Below are positions 26,943 through 38,758 of a stretch of 64,000 nt of DNA, one piece after another. The DNA is taken from NCBI GenBank assembly GCA_019454045.1, contig SKCR01007812.1, positions 1,054,001 to 1,118,000 of the forward strand. The letters are read 5' to 3'. Origin of the DNA: Zanthoxylum bungeanum (lineage: Eukaryota; Streptophyta; Magnoliopsida; Sapindales; Rutaceae). A program made the position numbers and the translations under genes. Under the pieces are notes generated by a model. The model ran no database searches. It saw only the letters and a program-made list of their open reading frames with translations, and was not told the DNA's origin. The first letter of the stretch is position 1. Each line of letters begins with the position of its first letter.

Positions 26943-28570
26943 ATTAGCTCCTTTGATCATTGTGTTACTTTTGACAAATCAAATTGCTTTGATTTTTTCT
27001 TACTGCCACTCTTGAGTTTGATAATAGGTACTGTCTAACTAGTGTTTTTCAACCTATTATGAAGAGATGTCAAATAATTTTAATCTTGTGAATTTTAATA
27101 TGATTTTTAAGCACAATCTCAAACAGGCTCTAAATCTTGATCTTGATGAAGTGCTATCTCTGTTCAAACATCTCTGTTGTGACATTTGCTAGGATGGCTG
27201 CTTAATATTTGATAGTTCTTGAAGAGTTAGCTACATGGAGGATACTGGCAAGTGTTCGATTTAAGAAGGATGTTACTGAAGTCATTTTCTTTGCTATAAC
27301 TTATACTTTCTGTCTTGCCTTTTATATTTGACTACAAATTGTGTGTTTGTGTGTGAACTTGTTCAGTTAATAGGCAATACGCCAATGGTGTATCTCAAAA
27401 ATGTTGTCGATGGTTGTGTAGCCCTTATTGCTGCCAAGTTAGAAATGATGAAACCTTGCTGTAGTGTCAAAGAAAGGTATACAAATTATTCATTTTCTTT
27501 TTATCATTAATTAATTGTATTTTGCTTTGACCAGCAGGATTGCATTTAGTATGATCAAAGATGCAGAGGATAAGGACTTAATTACGCCAGGAAAGGTATG
27601 CGATCAAAATTCGCCATTTTGAATGCCAGACTTGTTAGATTTTCAGTAACTAACAAAATTTTATTCTGGATATATGTATAGTCTGTCCTCTTGAGGTTTC
27701 GAGTGGTAATACTGGCACTGGATTGGCTTCCATTGCAGCTGTGAAGGGTTACGAAGTTATCATTGTAACGCCTTTGACATCTAATATCATAAACAGAATT
27801 GTGCTTAGAGCTCTCGGAGCTGAAATTTATCTTTTCGATCCAGTTGGGAGCTATGAGGATATTCTTAAGAAGTGTGAGGAGATACTAAGCAAAACACCCA
27901 ATGGTTATTTCCTTAAGGTATTTTCATGGTTCTTATGGTAAGGTAGATTGGTAATTTGAAGAGTTTGTGAATCTATTTGTTATGTTATGTCTAGAATCAT
28001 TATGAGACCACCGGCCAGAGATATGGAAGGATTCTGGAGGGAAAGTTGATGCCTTTATTGCTGGAATAGGGACTGGAGGTACTGTGACCGGTGCTGGAAG
28101 ATTCCTTAAAGAGTAGAATCCAAATATTAAGGTTGAGTATATTTTGTGAAACTGCTATCTTGAATGGAGGAAAACCTGGTGAGTTCTGTTTTTCTTTCTC
28201 TTTGTTCTTTGGTATTGATAGATGATGGTGATGTGCCTTGCGTAAGTATATGCATAGTTGTGCTTATTCTCACATTTGAAAGATTTTATTTTTTAGTTTA
28301 AGGTGAATGCTTGCACAAGTTGACAGTATCTGTATAATAAGGTTGCAGAATTGATTTTCTTTTAAAATTTTCTGAGATGATCAAAATCTTTGCACGTTAT
28401 AGGAAAGCATCTGATCCATGGTATTGGTAATGGTATGATCCCTCCTGTTTTGGATGTTAGCATACTTGACGAAGTTCTTACAGTAAGTCTTTTTTTTTTT
28501 TTTTGAAAAGTCTTACAGTAAGTCTTAAAACCATATTGTTTGTCATTTACTTGATTTGGCATGTCAAATT

Positions 28571-30759
28571 TGTTGGGGGAGAAACGGACAAAATCGAATG
28601 TAGCGGAATCCACCCGAGATCAAATTCAGCGTGAATATTTTTTTTTTTTTTTTTTTTAATTTTCGGCGGTCCTTAAAACAGTGGGTTTAAAAATTTTCGG
28701 CGGTCCTTAATCCAACCAATCCACAACAATAATCATCAACAAATCTAACAATAAATTTACACATTAAATTTACCAACAAGCTTTGCCAATGATTCTTTCC
28801 TTCAAGCTTTTCCAAATCTTCCAAGCTTTGAGCTTTCTTCAAATTCCACCAAATTAAACAACTCAAAAACAAATCTTGGTGATCAAAATGTGGTTTGATC
28901 ACTCAAGAGGTAGCAACAAAATTTTTCCCAAAATTCAACTCTTGAACCCTATGAAAATTGAAAACTTGAACAACTTCAAGAACAAGAATCAACCTTTAAC
29001 TCTTAAAGATTAATTCCAAGCTCATGATAATTTGTTTGGGTAATTTTGGTGAGTGATTTGACTTATTTTTATGAACAAAATGAAGCAAAAAAACGCAGCC
29101 CTTATGCTTCACAAGCTCACGGCAGTGAGTGTTTTTCCAGGGAGAGAGTTTTGCTTTTTGTTGACTTGTTTTTAACCTTTTTGCTTTTTGTTTGCTTTAT
29201 ATATCAAATAAAGAAAAGCTAAACCAAAGTAATAAAGCAAATTAATCATGGTCAAGAAAATATTTGTTTCTATCTCATAAAGTAAAAACACTTAACTTGA
29301 CCAAGGTTAAAACAAAAAAATAATATCTCGTAAACTTAGTTACCTTTATGAATCATTTAGTTACTTTAACCAAATAATTCAATTGTTTTACCTTAGTTAT
29401 TTTAACTAATTAAAAGCTTTATTTGTATAAGCCAAATAATTAATCTTGTATATTAATTTAATAATTAAATTAATTCACAAATTAATTACTAATTTAATGT
29501 AAATCAAAATTACATCTATTATACAATAAACTTATATCAACTCTTGATATAAAATTAATTAATTCAATTCATCTCATGAATTATCGGATCAAACAATTTA
29601 ATCCTTAAAACCCAAAAAAATATACTTTGTCAACATTTGACGAGAGGTCGCCCTAGTGCTCAACGAGTAAACTCAATATAATGGAACTCTCTAGGTTCAC
29701 GTTCGGTTGTTACGTATATATATACATATATATCTCATATACTTGTATACATATTTCATGAAGGTCTGTCCACCTACAAATCATGACTAAACAACACGAC
29801 ACGTCGAACCATATAAGTCGAGTTTAAAACGCTAATGTATAATCTCTTCGTCATTTCCGTTTCCAATTGAGTAAGGTTATAGTTATACTGCCAAAACCTT
29901 ATCTACTCAATATAAAATAAATTTTCATAATTATATTCCATTAATAAATAATATATGAAAAACTCTTTTTCAATATTATTTATAATGTTAAAGAAATAAT
30001 TTCTTCAATGAACTTTCGGCCAAAAAATTTCCGGAATATATTCTGAAAATTTCTGGAAACAAAATCCAACCATATGGACTGACGAATCCTCATCTTAACA
30101 CACACCGATCTTCGTGAGCATCGGTCTATACCTAACAGTCATCCAGAGGCCAGACCATGAAATATCTCTGACATGCATGATATCAGGCACATATGATCAC
30201 TCACAAGACCACCGTGGTGTCTCAAGTCAAACGACCACAACTACTCAACTCGAAAAGATAATTATTGACAGTTTTATGAAATATCTATTAGTCATCTTTT
30301 ATGAGTTTAATCAATACTCATTCAATTAATGAATATCTGCATTTCTATACGAACTTCCGCTAAGCTCACGGTCTGTTGAGACAAACCATATGTTCATTAC
30401 ATATATAGACAATGCACTAGTCTTACCAAATAATGACCGAACCATGTCAATATATCTAGACTATGAATAATTTATATTCGAGAGAATGTGTGATATTTCT
30501 CAACACCATTTGCAACTCTTGCAACTATATCACCGTATGTTGTAACTCTCGAGTCTTTACTAATTCATATAAGGTTCCGAGTGTAACTCGAAATCTCTAA
30601 CTCTTAGAGTAATCTAACTTTTAGATTTACAATATATAAATAAAAGTAAGAGTTATACCATATAAATAAATAAATAACCACGATAAAATAAATATTATAT
30701 GGCATAAATATCAAATATTCATACAAAAAGTTAATGGTGCTCGATCACCATTTCCAACA
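28571..30759 (-). mobile_element. Solo LTR D (~2.2 kb)
   Basis: TGTTGGGGG...TTTCCAACA with a perfect 5-bp duplication AAATT (28566-28570, 30760-30764). The empty site is visible at 32524-32535 (GTCAAATTAATC), in the duplicate of the same intron. The TATA-like GATATATAAAGC (near 29200) on the minus strand suggests leftward orientation. It contains T-runs (28638-28659) and a repeated segment TTTTCGGCGGTCCTTAA. No coding sequence. Relatives: the fragment at 49895-50237 and part of 6900-7130. Confidence 0.92.
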
Positions 30760-32144
30760 AAATTAATCTTCAAGTTCTACATTTATGCCTATTGTATTTC
30801 TTGTCATTCACTTGTGGGGCCCACCTGCTGTGAGAGAGATGACATATATACCCGGCACATAATATAATTTTCGCTTCGGAGGGGTGCATAAGATGTCTGT
30901 AAAATCTGCATTTTAGAGATTTTTTTTTTTTGTACGTATTTGAATTTTTCAAAACCCAAAAAGCATTTTCAAAACCACTTTATCATTAAATATGCGAGGT
31001 GATGAATCGATAACTGTTAAGACTAGTAAAGATACACACAGATGAGAATTCAATTGATATGTTAACAAATATGGTTATATGGGATAAGCTAGAACTGTGT
31101 ATAAACATAATCAGGATAGCCATCAAATGACAATCATTTCAGATACGACTGGAGGGGGAGATTTGAAAGAATCCAGCTGTATGTAAAGCTACAATTTATT
31201 TGCAAGCTATAGTTCCTTACATGTGAAGGTATAGTAATGCATGTGAATGCAAATCTCCAAATAAAAGTGTAACCACTAATTAATATAGTGTTTTCTTTTA
31301 TTGACAATTTGAGCCAAAGCTTGACTATTAATAAATGACTCATTTGAGAGCTCAAATAATCCCAATAATTAAATTTAGAAAACTTAAAGAATCTAAAGAG
31401 TGATTTTATTATTATTTTTTTTTTGTAAAATTTCAAATACTTATAAATTTTATTTTATAGTAATACAATTCCATTTTTTTTTTATCATAAATACTATTCA
31501 CGGAAAGAATCACAAGAGCAAACTAGTCATTAACAGCTAAATTGTATTAAAAACTGGAGGGATTTCTGTAAATTAGGCATATATATATTTTTTTTCCCAG
31601 CAATTGTCTGATTCTTTTTTTGTGAGGTTACCAATAATCCCCTCAAGAACCAAATCAATCCTTAAAAAAAATGAGAACCTATGCTTGTCTCTTACATGAT
31701 GAAACTATCTCAATTTGATATCCACTGAAACATGATATGACAGTATCCGTATATATCCTGTAGCAGTTTTCATGAGGCATTTGAAGCCAAAAGCAATGGC
31801 AAGCCTCTCGTGAAACAAAAAATTTGTCATGGGAAATATTATTTGGATCGTTTCATCGGAGCAACTAATATTAATTACTTCATAGAAATCCCGTCTCTAG
31901 CAATCATAGCAGAGTTGCAACAAACACCAACTTGTCCCTTCAAGAATATCACTCCAAAACCCAATTTGAATCACAGAGCTACGAGATTTGAATCAAAGAA
32001 AGGCAAGAAATATTAACCCTAATACTTCTCTTCAGTAAATTGCCAGCATACTCCAGACATTTTAACAGAAATCAGAATTGCAAACAATAACCATTCACAC
32101 ACAAACCAATGCATAAACACTTAATTAACAAAATAGACAAAACA

Positions 32145-32159
32145 TTAAACTTAGAATTG
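32145..32159 (-). terminator. snRNA 3' box of U5 copy b
   Basis: Minus strand CAATTCTAAGTTTAA fits CA(N3-10)AGTNNAA. Confidence 0.78.
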
Positions 32160-32160
32160 A

Positions 32161-32283
32161 TAGGGGTATTTCTTAGAAATACACCCTCCAAAAATTGGCG
32201 TATGCCGCTATAAGCGGCGAGCACACGGTATTCTTTAGTAAAAGGCGAAAGAATAGTTCGCTCTGTACTCACCGCACGGCTCC
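32161..32283 (-). ncRNA. U5 spliceosomal snRNA gene, copy b
   Basis: Same layout as copy a: loop I CTTTCGCCTTTTACTAAAG, Sm site CCAATTTTTGG and 3' hairpin GGGTGTATTTC / GAAATACCC. One stem change (GAGCACA to GAGTACA) still pairs through G-U. The 3' hairpin loop and the stem before the Sm site (TATAGCGG) differ slightly. Promoter and 3' box are intact. It is antisense within intron 7 of OASTL copy 3. Confidence 0.93.
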
Positions 32284-32351
32284 GTGAATTGAGTGATGCG
32301 ACGAGTTTTCTTTTGTATGTGGGAGGTGGTTGCTGCTAGTTCTCTTGCATT

Positions 32352-32362
32352 CGATGTGGGAT
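32352..32362 (-). promoter_or_regulatory. USE of U5 copy b
   Basis: Minus strand ATCCCACATCG, exact plant USE. A TATA-like CATACAAAAG follows about 33 bp downstream, near 32310-32319. Confidence 0.85.
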
Positions 32363-33233
32363 TAACCTAACTATCATTCTGAAAAGAACTCAAAATGAAA
32401 GCATCTGATCCATGGTATTGGTAATGGTATGATCCCTCCTGTTTTGGATGTTAGCATACTTGACGAAGTTCTTACAGTAAGTCTTAAAACCATATTGTTT
32501 TGTCATTTACTTTGATTTGGCATGTCAAATTAATCTTCAAGTTCTACATTTATGCCTATTGTATTTCTTGTCATTCATATTGGTAGGATCAAGATAAACG
32601 AACAAATTAGGCTCTGGCAAAAGTGAGATTCTCTTTCACTGATTACACTGCTTCTAAACTTCTTTCCAGGTATCAATCGAGGATGCAATTGAAACTGCTA
32701 AGCTGCTTGAGCGTAATGAAGGTTTGCTGGTATGTTTGCAATTTTAAAGATTGCTTTAAGTTCTTAAGCTCTATCTTTTACTATATCCGACGAATTGTAT
32801 CCTAGGCCTTTTCCCTTTTGGGGTTAATAGCAGGATAATTCTTTGCTGGTGGGAATATCTTCTGGTGCTGCAGCTGCTGCTGCTATACAGTTAGCAAGAA
32901 GCCTGAAAGTGCTGGGAAACTCATTGCTGTAGCTGTAAGTTTGATTTTACATATTTAGCAATCGTATTATATTTTCACTTTCTTTACTAACAATTTTGTA
33001 AGTTTAAATAATTTTCCAACTTGTACTCTACACTAAAATACATTAACCATGCTATTTCTTTGGTTTCTTATGCAGGTGATTTTCCCAAGTTCCAGCGAAC
33101 GTTATCTATCCACAAAACTGTTTGATTCCATTAGCATGAGGCAGAAAACATGACCGTGGATTGAAGTGTTGCTCAAGTTTAGAGAGTCGAATACAGCTTT
33201 TCTGCTAGTAGGATAAGCAACCATGTGTGTTTT

Positions 33234-33560
33234 TGTTGGAGTCAGCAAGCAAACGTAACTTGTTGAAGAAGCAAGCGAAAGTAACTTGTTGAAGAAGCTG
33301 GCAAAAGTAAAACTTGTTGAAGAAGCTGGCAAAAGCAAAACGTGTTGAAGAAGCTGGCAACACGTTTTGGCACTATAAATTGAGTCTTCCCAGATCATTG
33401 TTAGTATCCCAAAATCCCGAAATTGAGAGAATAGAGAGTAAAGAGGGTTGAGAGGTTTTTGTAAAGTTTGTATAATAAACTTTGTAATTCTTTTGTTGGT
33501 AGTAATAAAAGAAGAGTTTTCCTCTCACATCTCCTCTATTGTGTGTGTTTAATCACAACA
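33234..33560 (+). repeat. Copia 5' LTR (327 bp)
   Basis: U3 has about four ~30-bp units ending in TTGTTGAAGAAGC (33250-33365), then TATA box CACTATAAATTG (33370). The LTRs differ from each other by four 1-bp indels (327 versus 331 bp); I saw no clear substitution. Confidence 0.95.
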
Positions 33561-33562
33561 AG

Positions 33563-33574
33563 TGGTATCAGAGC
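33563..33574 (+). other. Copia primer-binding site (tRNA-iMet)
   Basis: TGGTATCAGAGC, complementary to the 3' end of initiator methionine tRNA, 2 bp after the 5' LTR. Confidence 0.95.
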
Positions 33575-33799
33575 TAAGGTTACTCGGAGGGATCCCGAAA
33601 CTCAGAAACAGAGGTTCGGTTCGGAAAGTCGGTTCCAACAAAAGTTGTCGAAAATCGATTTTGAGCATACCATCAGACGTTTCACGGCGAGACGAGCACG
33701 GTGGTATTTTCCGGCGATCGAACGGAGGTCCAGAGACGCCGCACGCGCCGCACGCGCCAACCAGAAGACTCCTCACGCTCCCCAGTCGCAGTCACGCGC

Positions 33800-34215
33800 T
33801 TCACGCGCAGACCAAGGAAGAAGACGGTGACGTCATCCGCCACGTCAGCGCACAGTCAGCGTCCAGTCAGCGACACGTCAGCAGACCCTGCACAGTCAGC
33901 AGGACACGTCAGCAACACAGTCATCTGACACGTGGCATCCAGTCAGCAGACACGTCATCTGCCACGTCAGCATTTGCCACGTCAGCAGTGCCACGTCAGC
34001 GGTGCTGGTAAATTTCAGATAGGTCCCTGAACTTTACATTAATTATAATTTAGCCCCTATACTTTCAGAAATTTTCAATTTAGTCCCTGTACTTTTTGGA
34101 AATTGCAATTTAGTCCCTGAATTTCCGTAATTGCACTTTGGCCCCTGAACTTTTGGAAATTGCACTTTGACCCCTGTAATTTCTGAAATTTGCTATTTGG
34201 TCCCTGTGTCGGATT
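33800..34215. repeat. Two short-repeat arrays in the copia leader
   Basis: 33820-34005 is dense in CACGTCAGC / ACAGTCAGC / ACGTCATC units, i.e. a cluster of CGTCA cores like bZIP sites. 34015-34205 is a degenerate ~35-bp tandem repeat with TTTAGTCCCTG(A/T)ACTTT-like units. The frames crossing this leader are not genes. Confidence 0.85.
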
Positions 34216-34303
34216 TTGACAAACGAAGTGTCATTTCCACCATTTTCGACCATTCCGGACGCAACGGTGAGGTCCGTTTTTTGAAATTCTGCTTAGAATT
34301 TTT

Positions 34304-37300
34304 ATGATGGAGGGGAGCAACGGAAAAATGATTTTGTTAACCAGTACAAACTATTTCACATGGAGAGGAAGGATGAAAGACCTTCTGTATGTGAAGGACT
34401 ATGATGGATCGGTATTTCTGGAGCAGAAACCAGAAGGAATGACCGATGAGAAGTGGGCTAATCTTCACCAGAAAACATGCAGTACTATTCGTCAGTGGAT
34501 CGACGACAGTATCGTGAACCATGTCAGTGAAGAAGTAAATGCACGTGTTTTATGGAGAAAGCTGGAGGAGCTTTTCCGAGCAAAGACTGGAAACAACAAG
34601 CTGTACTACATCAAGAAGATGATGGGTTTGAAATACCAGGAAGGTACAGCTGTGGCGGACCATATCAACGATTTCCTCGGAACCATGAAGGAATTGTCTG
34701 GATTGGGCATAGACTTCGGAGATGAGGTAAATGGCTTAATACTCCTTAATACGTTACCAGAATCTTGGGAAACGTTCAGATCTACGGTGATAAATTCAGC
34801 CGCAGATGGGAAAGTCACTATGGAGATGGCAAAGACCAGGATCTTCGAGGAAGAAAAGAGGACGAGAATGCAGGAGTCAGCATCAGCCTCAACCTCAGAA
34901 GCTCTAGTGACAGAAAAGAACACCAGAAGGGGGAGGAGTAAAAGCCGAGGCCCATGGAGATCAGACAAGAACCGAGGAAGTCAAGAACTAGAGATATTGA
35001 GTGCTATCACTGTAAAAAGAAAGGCCATATGAAGAGGGATTGCTATAAGTTGAAGAACGAGCAGTCCAGAAGAGATGGTGACTCTAATCAAGAAAGAGTT
35101 GCTACTACCACCGAGAAAACCTCCAAAGAATTCTGCATAATATATGAAGAAAATGTTGTGAATCTTGCCAGCCACGAGACCAGTTGGGTGATAGATAGTG
35201 GCGCATCCATACACGCCACATCTCGCAGAGACTTCTTTTCATCTTACACACTAGGAGACTACGGTGCTGTAAGGATGGGGAATGACGGCCAGTCCAAAGC
35301 CGTCGGTATTGGTGACATCTGCCTTGAAACAGAGAACGGGACAAGGCTAGTGTTGAAGGGAGTCAAGCACATCCCAGATATCCGGTTAAACCTGATCTCA
35401 ACAGGCAAGCTGGATGATGAAGGTTTCTGCAGCACCTTTAGTGACGGATGCTGGAAGCTCACTAAAGGATCAATGGTCGTGGCACGAGGTAAGAAAGACT
35501 CAACCCTGTATTTGATGCATGCTAAGCTTTCAAATAGTAGCATAAATACAGTCAACAGCAATGAGGCAGCCGAGCTATGGCACAAAAAGCTCGGTCACAT
35601 GAGCCAAACAGGGATGGAGATACTACGCAGGCGGAATGTTCTTCCGGAATTGAAGAACTCACACTTACGGAAGTGTGAACACTGCATAGCTGGAAAGCAG
35701 AACAGAGTATCCTTCCAGAGCTCCCCGCCTCAACGGAAACCGGAGGTACTAGATCTCATACATTCAGATGTATGCGGTCCGATGCAGACACGAACACTTG
35801 GTGGGTCACTGTATTATGTGACATTCATTGATGATCATTCAAGGAAGATCTGGGCATACACCTTGAAGAGAAAAGATCAAGTGCTGGGAGTGTTCAAGGA
35901 GTTTCATGCTTTGGTGGAGAGAGAAACCGGCAAGAAACTGAAGTGCATCAGAACAGATAACGGTGGAGAATACAGAGGTCCGTTTGATCAGTACTGCAAG
36001 ACGCAAGGAATCAGACATCAAACGACACCTCCGAAGACACCTCAGCTGAATGGCCTAGCTGAGAGGATGAACAGAACCTTGTGCGAGAGGATCAGAAGCT
36101 TGTTGTCACAAGCCAAGCTGCCGAAGACATTTTGGGGGGAGGCACTCATCACAGCAGTACATGTTTTGAACATGTCCCCAGCAGTCGCATTGAAAGGTAA
36201 TGTTCCTAACCAAGCTTGGACAGGTAAAGAAGTGTCATACGAACACTTGCATGTCTTTGGGTGCAAAGCTTTGTACACGTCCCAAAGGACGAGAGATCCA
36301 AGCTTGATGCAAAGACGCGACAGTGTGTCTTTATTGGCTATGGTCAGGATGATTTCGGCTACAAACTGTATGATCCTGTGGAGAAGAAGATCGTCAGAAG
36401 CCGAGATGTTGTCTTTATGAAGACCAGACCATAGAAGATATCCGGAAGGAGATGAAGACAATGCCCCAGCAATACAGAAATGTGAATCCAGAACCTCATA
36501 CACCGGTGCCAGTACGAGTTGAAGATGAGGTTCCCAGACATGAGGGTGCAGGTGATGAAGCTCCCAGAGATGATGATCATGATCAACCACCAGTACCAGA
36601 AGTTCCACCAACAGTTCCACAGAGAAGGTCTGACAGAGACAGGCGACCTTCAACCAAATACTCTGTATATGAGTATGTGCTGCTTACTGACGGGGGAGAA
36701 CCCGAGAGCTATCAGGAGGCTGTGGAAACAGAAGACAGGGAAAAGTGGGAGGAAGCCATGCAAGATGAGATGAAATCTTTGCATGACAATCACACTTTTG
36801 AGTTGGTGAAATTGCCAAGAGGCAAAAGGGCTTTGAAGAACAAATGGGTGTACAGGGTGAAGCAACAGGAGCATACTTCACAACCCAGGTACAAAGCCAG
36901 ATTAGTTGTCAAGGGATTCAATCAGAGGAAAGGCATTGATTTCGATGAAATCTTCTCTCCAGTTGTGAAGATGTCATCCATCAGGTAGTACTCAGCTTAG
37001 CAGCAAGCCTCGACCTGGAAGTTGAGCAGATGGATGTCAAGACCGCATTTCTTCACGGGGATCTGGAAGAAGAAATTTACATGGAGCAACCAGAAGGCTT
37101 CAGAGTCAGCGGGAAAGAGGACTTTGTGTGCAGACTCAAGAAAAGCCTATACGGTTTGAAACAGGCACCGAGACAGTGGTACGTGAAGTTTGAGTAAGTT
37201 ATGGGGGAGCAGGGATACAAGAAGACAACTTCAGACCATTGTGTATTCGTTCAGAAGTTTTCTGACGATGACTTTATCATCTTACTGCTGTATGTAGATG

Positions 37301-38265
37301 ATATGTTGATAGTTGGCAAGAATCAATCGAGGATTGATAATTTGAAGCAGCAATTGAGTAAGTCTTTTGAGATGAAAGACTTGGGGCCAGCTAAGCAGAT
37401 TCTTGGCATCAGGATCGGCCGTGATCGGAAAGCCAAGAGGTTATACTTGTCACAGGAGGAGTACATCGAGAAGGTACTTCAGAGATTCCAGATGGACAAG
37501 GCTAAAGCGGTTAGCACTCCTCTTGCTACCCACTTTAGATTGAGTACGAGACAGAGTCCCTCTACTGAGTCAGAGAAGGAGGAAATGAAACAGGTTCCAT
37601 ACACCTCAGCAGTGGGAAGTCTAATGTATGCCATGGTGTGCACGAGGCCAGACTTAGCACACGCAGTTGGATTGGTTAGCCGGTTTATGTCAAACCCAGG
37701 ACGGGAACACTGGAATGCTATCAAATGGATCATGCGGTATCTACGAGGCACTTCCAAGATGAGGTTATGTTTTGGAAGCAGCGATAAACCAGTGTTGATA
37801 GGCTACACCGATTCAGATATGGCAGGAGATGTGGATACCCGAAAGTCTACTTCGGGGTATCTGATTACTCTCTCAGGAGGAGCTGTGGCATGGCAGTCGA
37901 GGTTGCAGAGGTGTGTTGCACTTTCTACAACAGAGGCAGAATTCATTGCAGTTACAGAAGCTTGCAAGGAATTGCTGTGGATGAAGACATTCGTCCAGGA
38001 ATTGAGTTTCAAGCAGGAGAAGTACATTTTGTACTGCGATAGCCAGAGTGCTATCTATCTTGGTAAAAATTCCACCTTTCATTCGAGGTCAAAACATATC
38101 GATGTGAAATATCACTGGATACGGGACGTCCTGAGCTCAAGACTGTTAGAACTCAGGAAAATTCACACCGACGACAACGGTGCCGATATGTTCACGAAGG
38201 TTTTACCGAAGGAGAAGCTTGAAATCTGTCGTGCCATAGCCGGGATAACAAAACTCTCCACATAG
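34304..38265 (+). pseudogene. Copia gag-pol polyprotein (broken reading frame)
   Basis: Domain order is that of Ty1/copia. Gag starts at 34304; the CCHC knuckle CYHCKKKGHMKRDC is at ~35000; protease SWVIDSGASIHAT at ~35180; integrase has the HHCC zone (HKKLGHM...CEHCIAGK, ~35580-35690) and catalytic D..D..E (HSDVCGPM, DNGGEYRG, WGEA region); RT has the YVDDML box at ~37288; RNase H runs 37800-38240 (ALSTTEAEF, DSQSAIYLGKN). Frame breaks lie near 34970-35000, 36265, 36420 and 36985, and a TAA is at ~37196. Most are 1-bp losses, several in homopolymers. As read it cannot make one polyprotein, but the short indel pattern could include assembly error. The alignment to Tnt1 is from family knowledge. 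Confidence 0.93.
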
Positions 38266-38427
38266 TCAGAGTGGGGAGATTCAGAGAACTACGATTGGCT
38301 TGATCCCAACTCAGGGTACGTAGGCAGTCATACAGATGCAGCCAGTGGAGGATCCTTTTGAGGATCCGGTTTGGATGATTGATGGTCGGCTCAGATTTTA
38401 GGACAAATCTTCACCGAGGGGGAGATT

Positions 38428-38758
38428 TGTTGGAGTCAGCAAGCAAACGTAACTTGTTGAAGAAGCAAGCGAAAGTAACTTGTTGAAGAAGCTGGCAAAA
38501 GTAAAACTTGTTGAAGAAGCTGGCAAAAGCAAAACGTGTTGAAGAAGCTGGCAACACGGTTTTGGCACTATAAATTGAGTCTTCCCAGATCATTGTTAGT
38601 ATCCCATAAATCCCGAAATTGAGAGAATAGAGAGTAAAGAGGGTTGAGAGGTTTTTTGTAAAGTTTGTATAATAAACTTTGTAATTCTTTTGTTGGTAGT
38701 AATAAAAGAAGAGTTTTCCTCTCACATCTCCTCTATTGTGTGTGTTTTAATCACAACA
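38428..38758 (+). repeat. Copia 3' LTR (331 bp)
   Basis: Copy of 33234-33560. The polypurine tract lies directly before it (38417-38427). Confidence 0.95.

Larger units (their letters stand above)
30878..32395. repeat. ~1.5 kb duplicated unit, copy 2 (carries U5 snRNA copy b)
   Basis: Matches 24216-25695. It sits between two copies of OASTL exon 7 with its flanking intron (28403-28565 plus 30760-30812, and 32397-32580). The unit was thus inserted or duplicated into intron 7 together with a local repeat of its flank. Confidence 0.88.
27235..33153 (+). pseudogene. Cysteine synthase (OASTL) copy 3, decayed and split by insertions
   Basis: Exon remnants: 27235-~27280, 27367-27476, 27538-27595, 27682-27917, 27995-28131, ~28150-28178, 28403-28482, 32670-32729, 32849-32938, 33076-33153. 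Recognisable blocks include [35 protein letters not shown] and [12 protein letters not shown]. Lesions: an extra T in exon 1 (early stop), 1-bp losses in exons 4, 5 and 9, TAG in exon 5, the LQQF tail of exon 4 missing, exon 6 mostly lost, and exon 9 acceptor CTG instead of CAG. Intron 7 holds solo LTR D, a second copy of exon 7 (32397-32476) and the duplicated U5 unit. A copia element lies 80 bp past the stop codon. Confidence 0.9.
33234..38758 (+). mobile_element. Full-length Ty1/copia retrotransposon, Tnt1/Tork-like
   Basis: Two near-identical LTRs (33234-33560 and 38428-38758), each TGTTGGAGTC...CACAACA, with a perfect 5-bp duplication GTTTT on both sides (33229-33233, 38759-38763). Initiator-Met PBS TGGTATCAGAGC lies 2 bp after the 5' LTR; polypurine tract GAGGGGGAGAT precedes the 3' LTR. 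Inside is one gag-pol region with several frame breaks. It landed about 80 bp past the stop of OASTL copy 3. Confidence 0.97.

Noticed and set aside
33468..34011. Overlapping reading frames in the copia leader (e.g. 33468-33830, 33562-34011)
   Set aside because: They run from LTR through PBS and the CGTCA array; non-coding leader.
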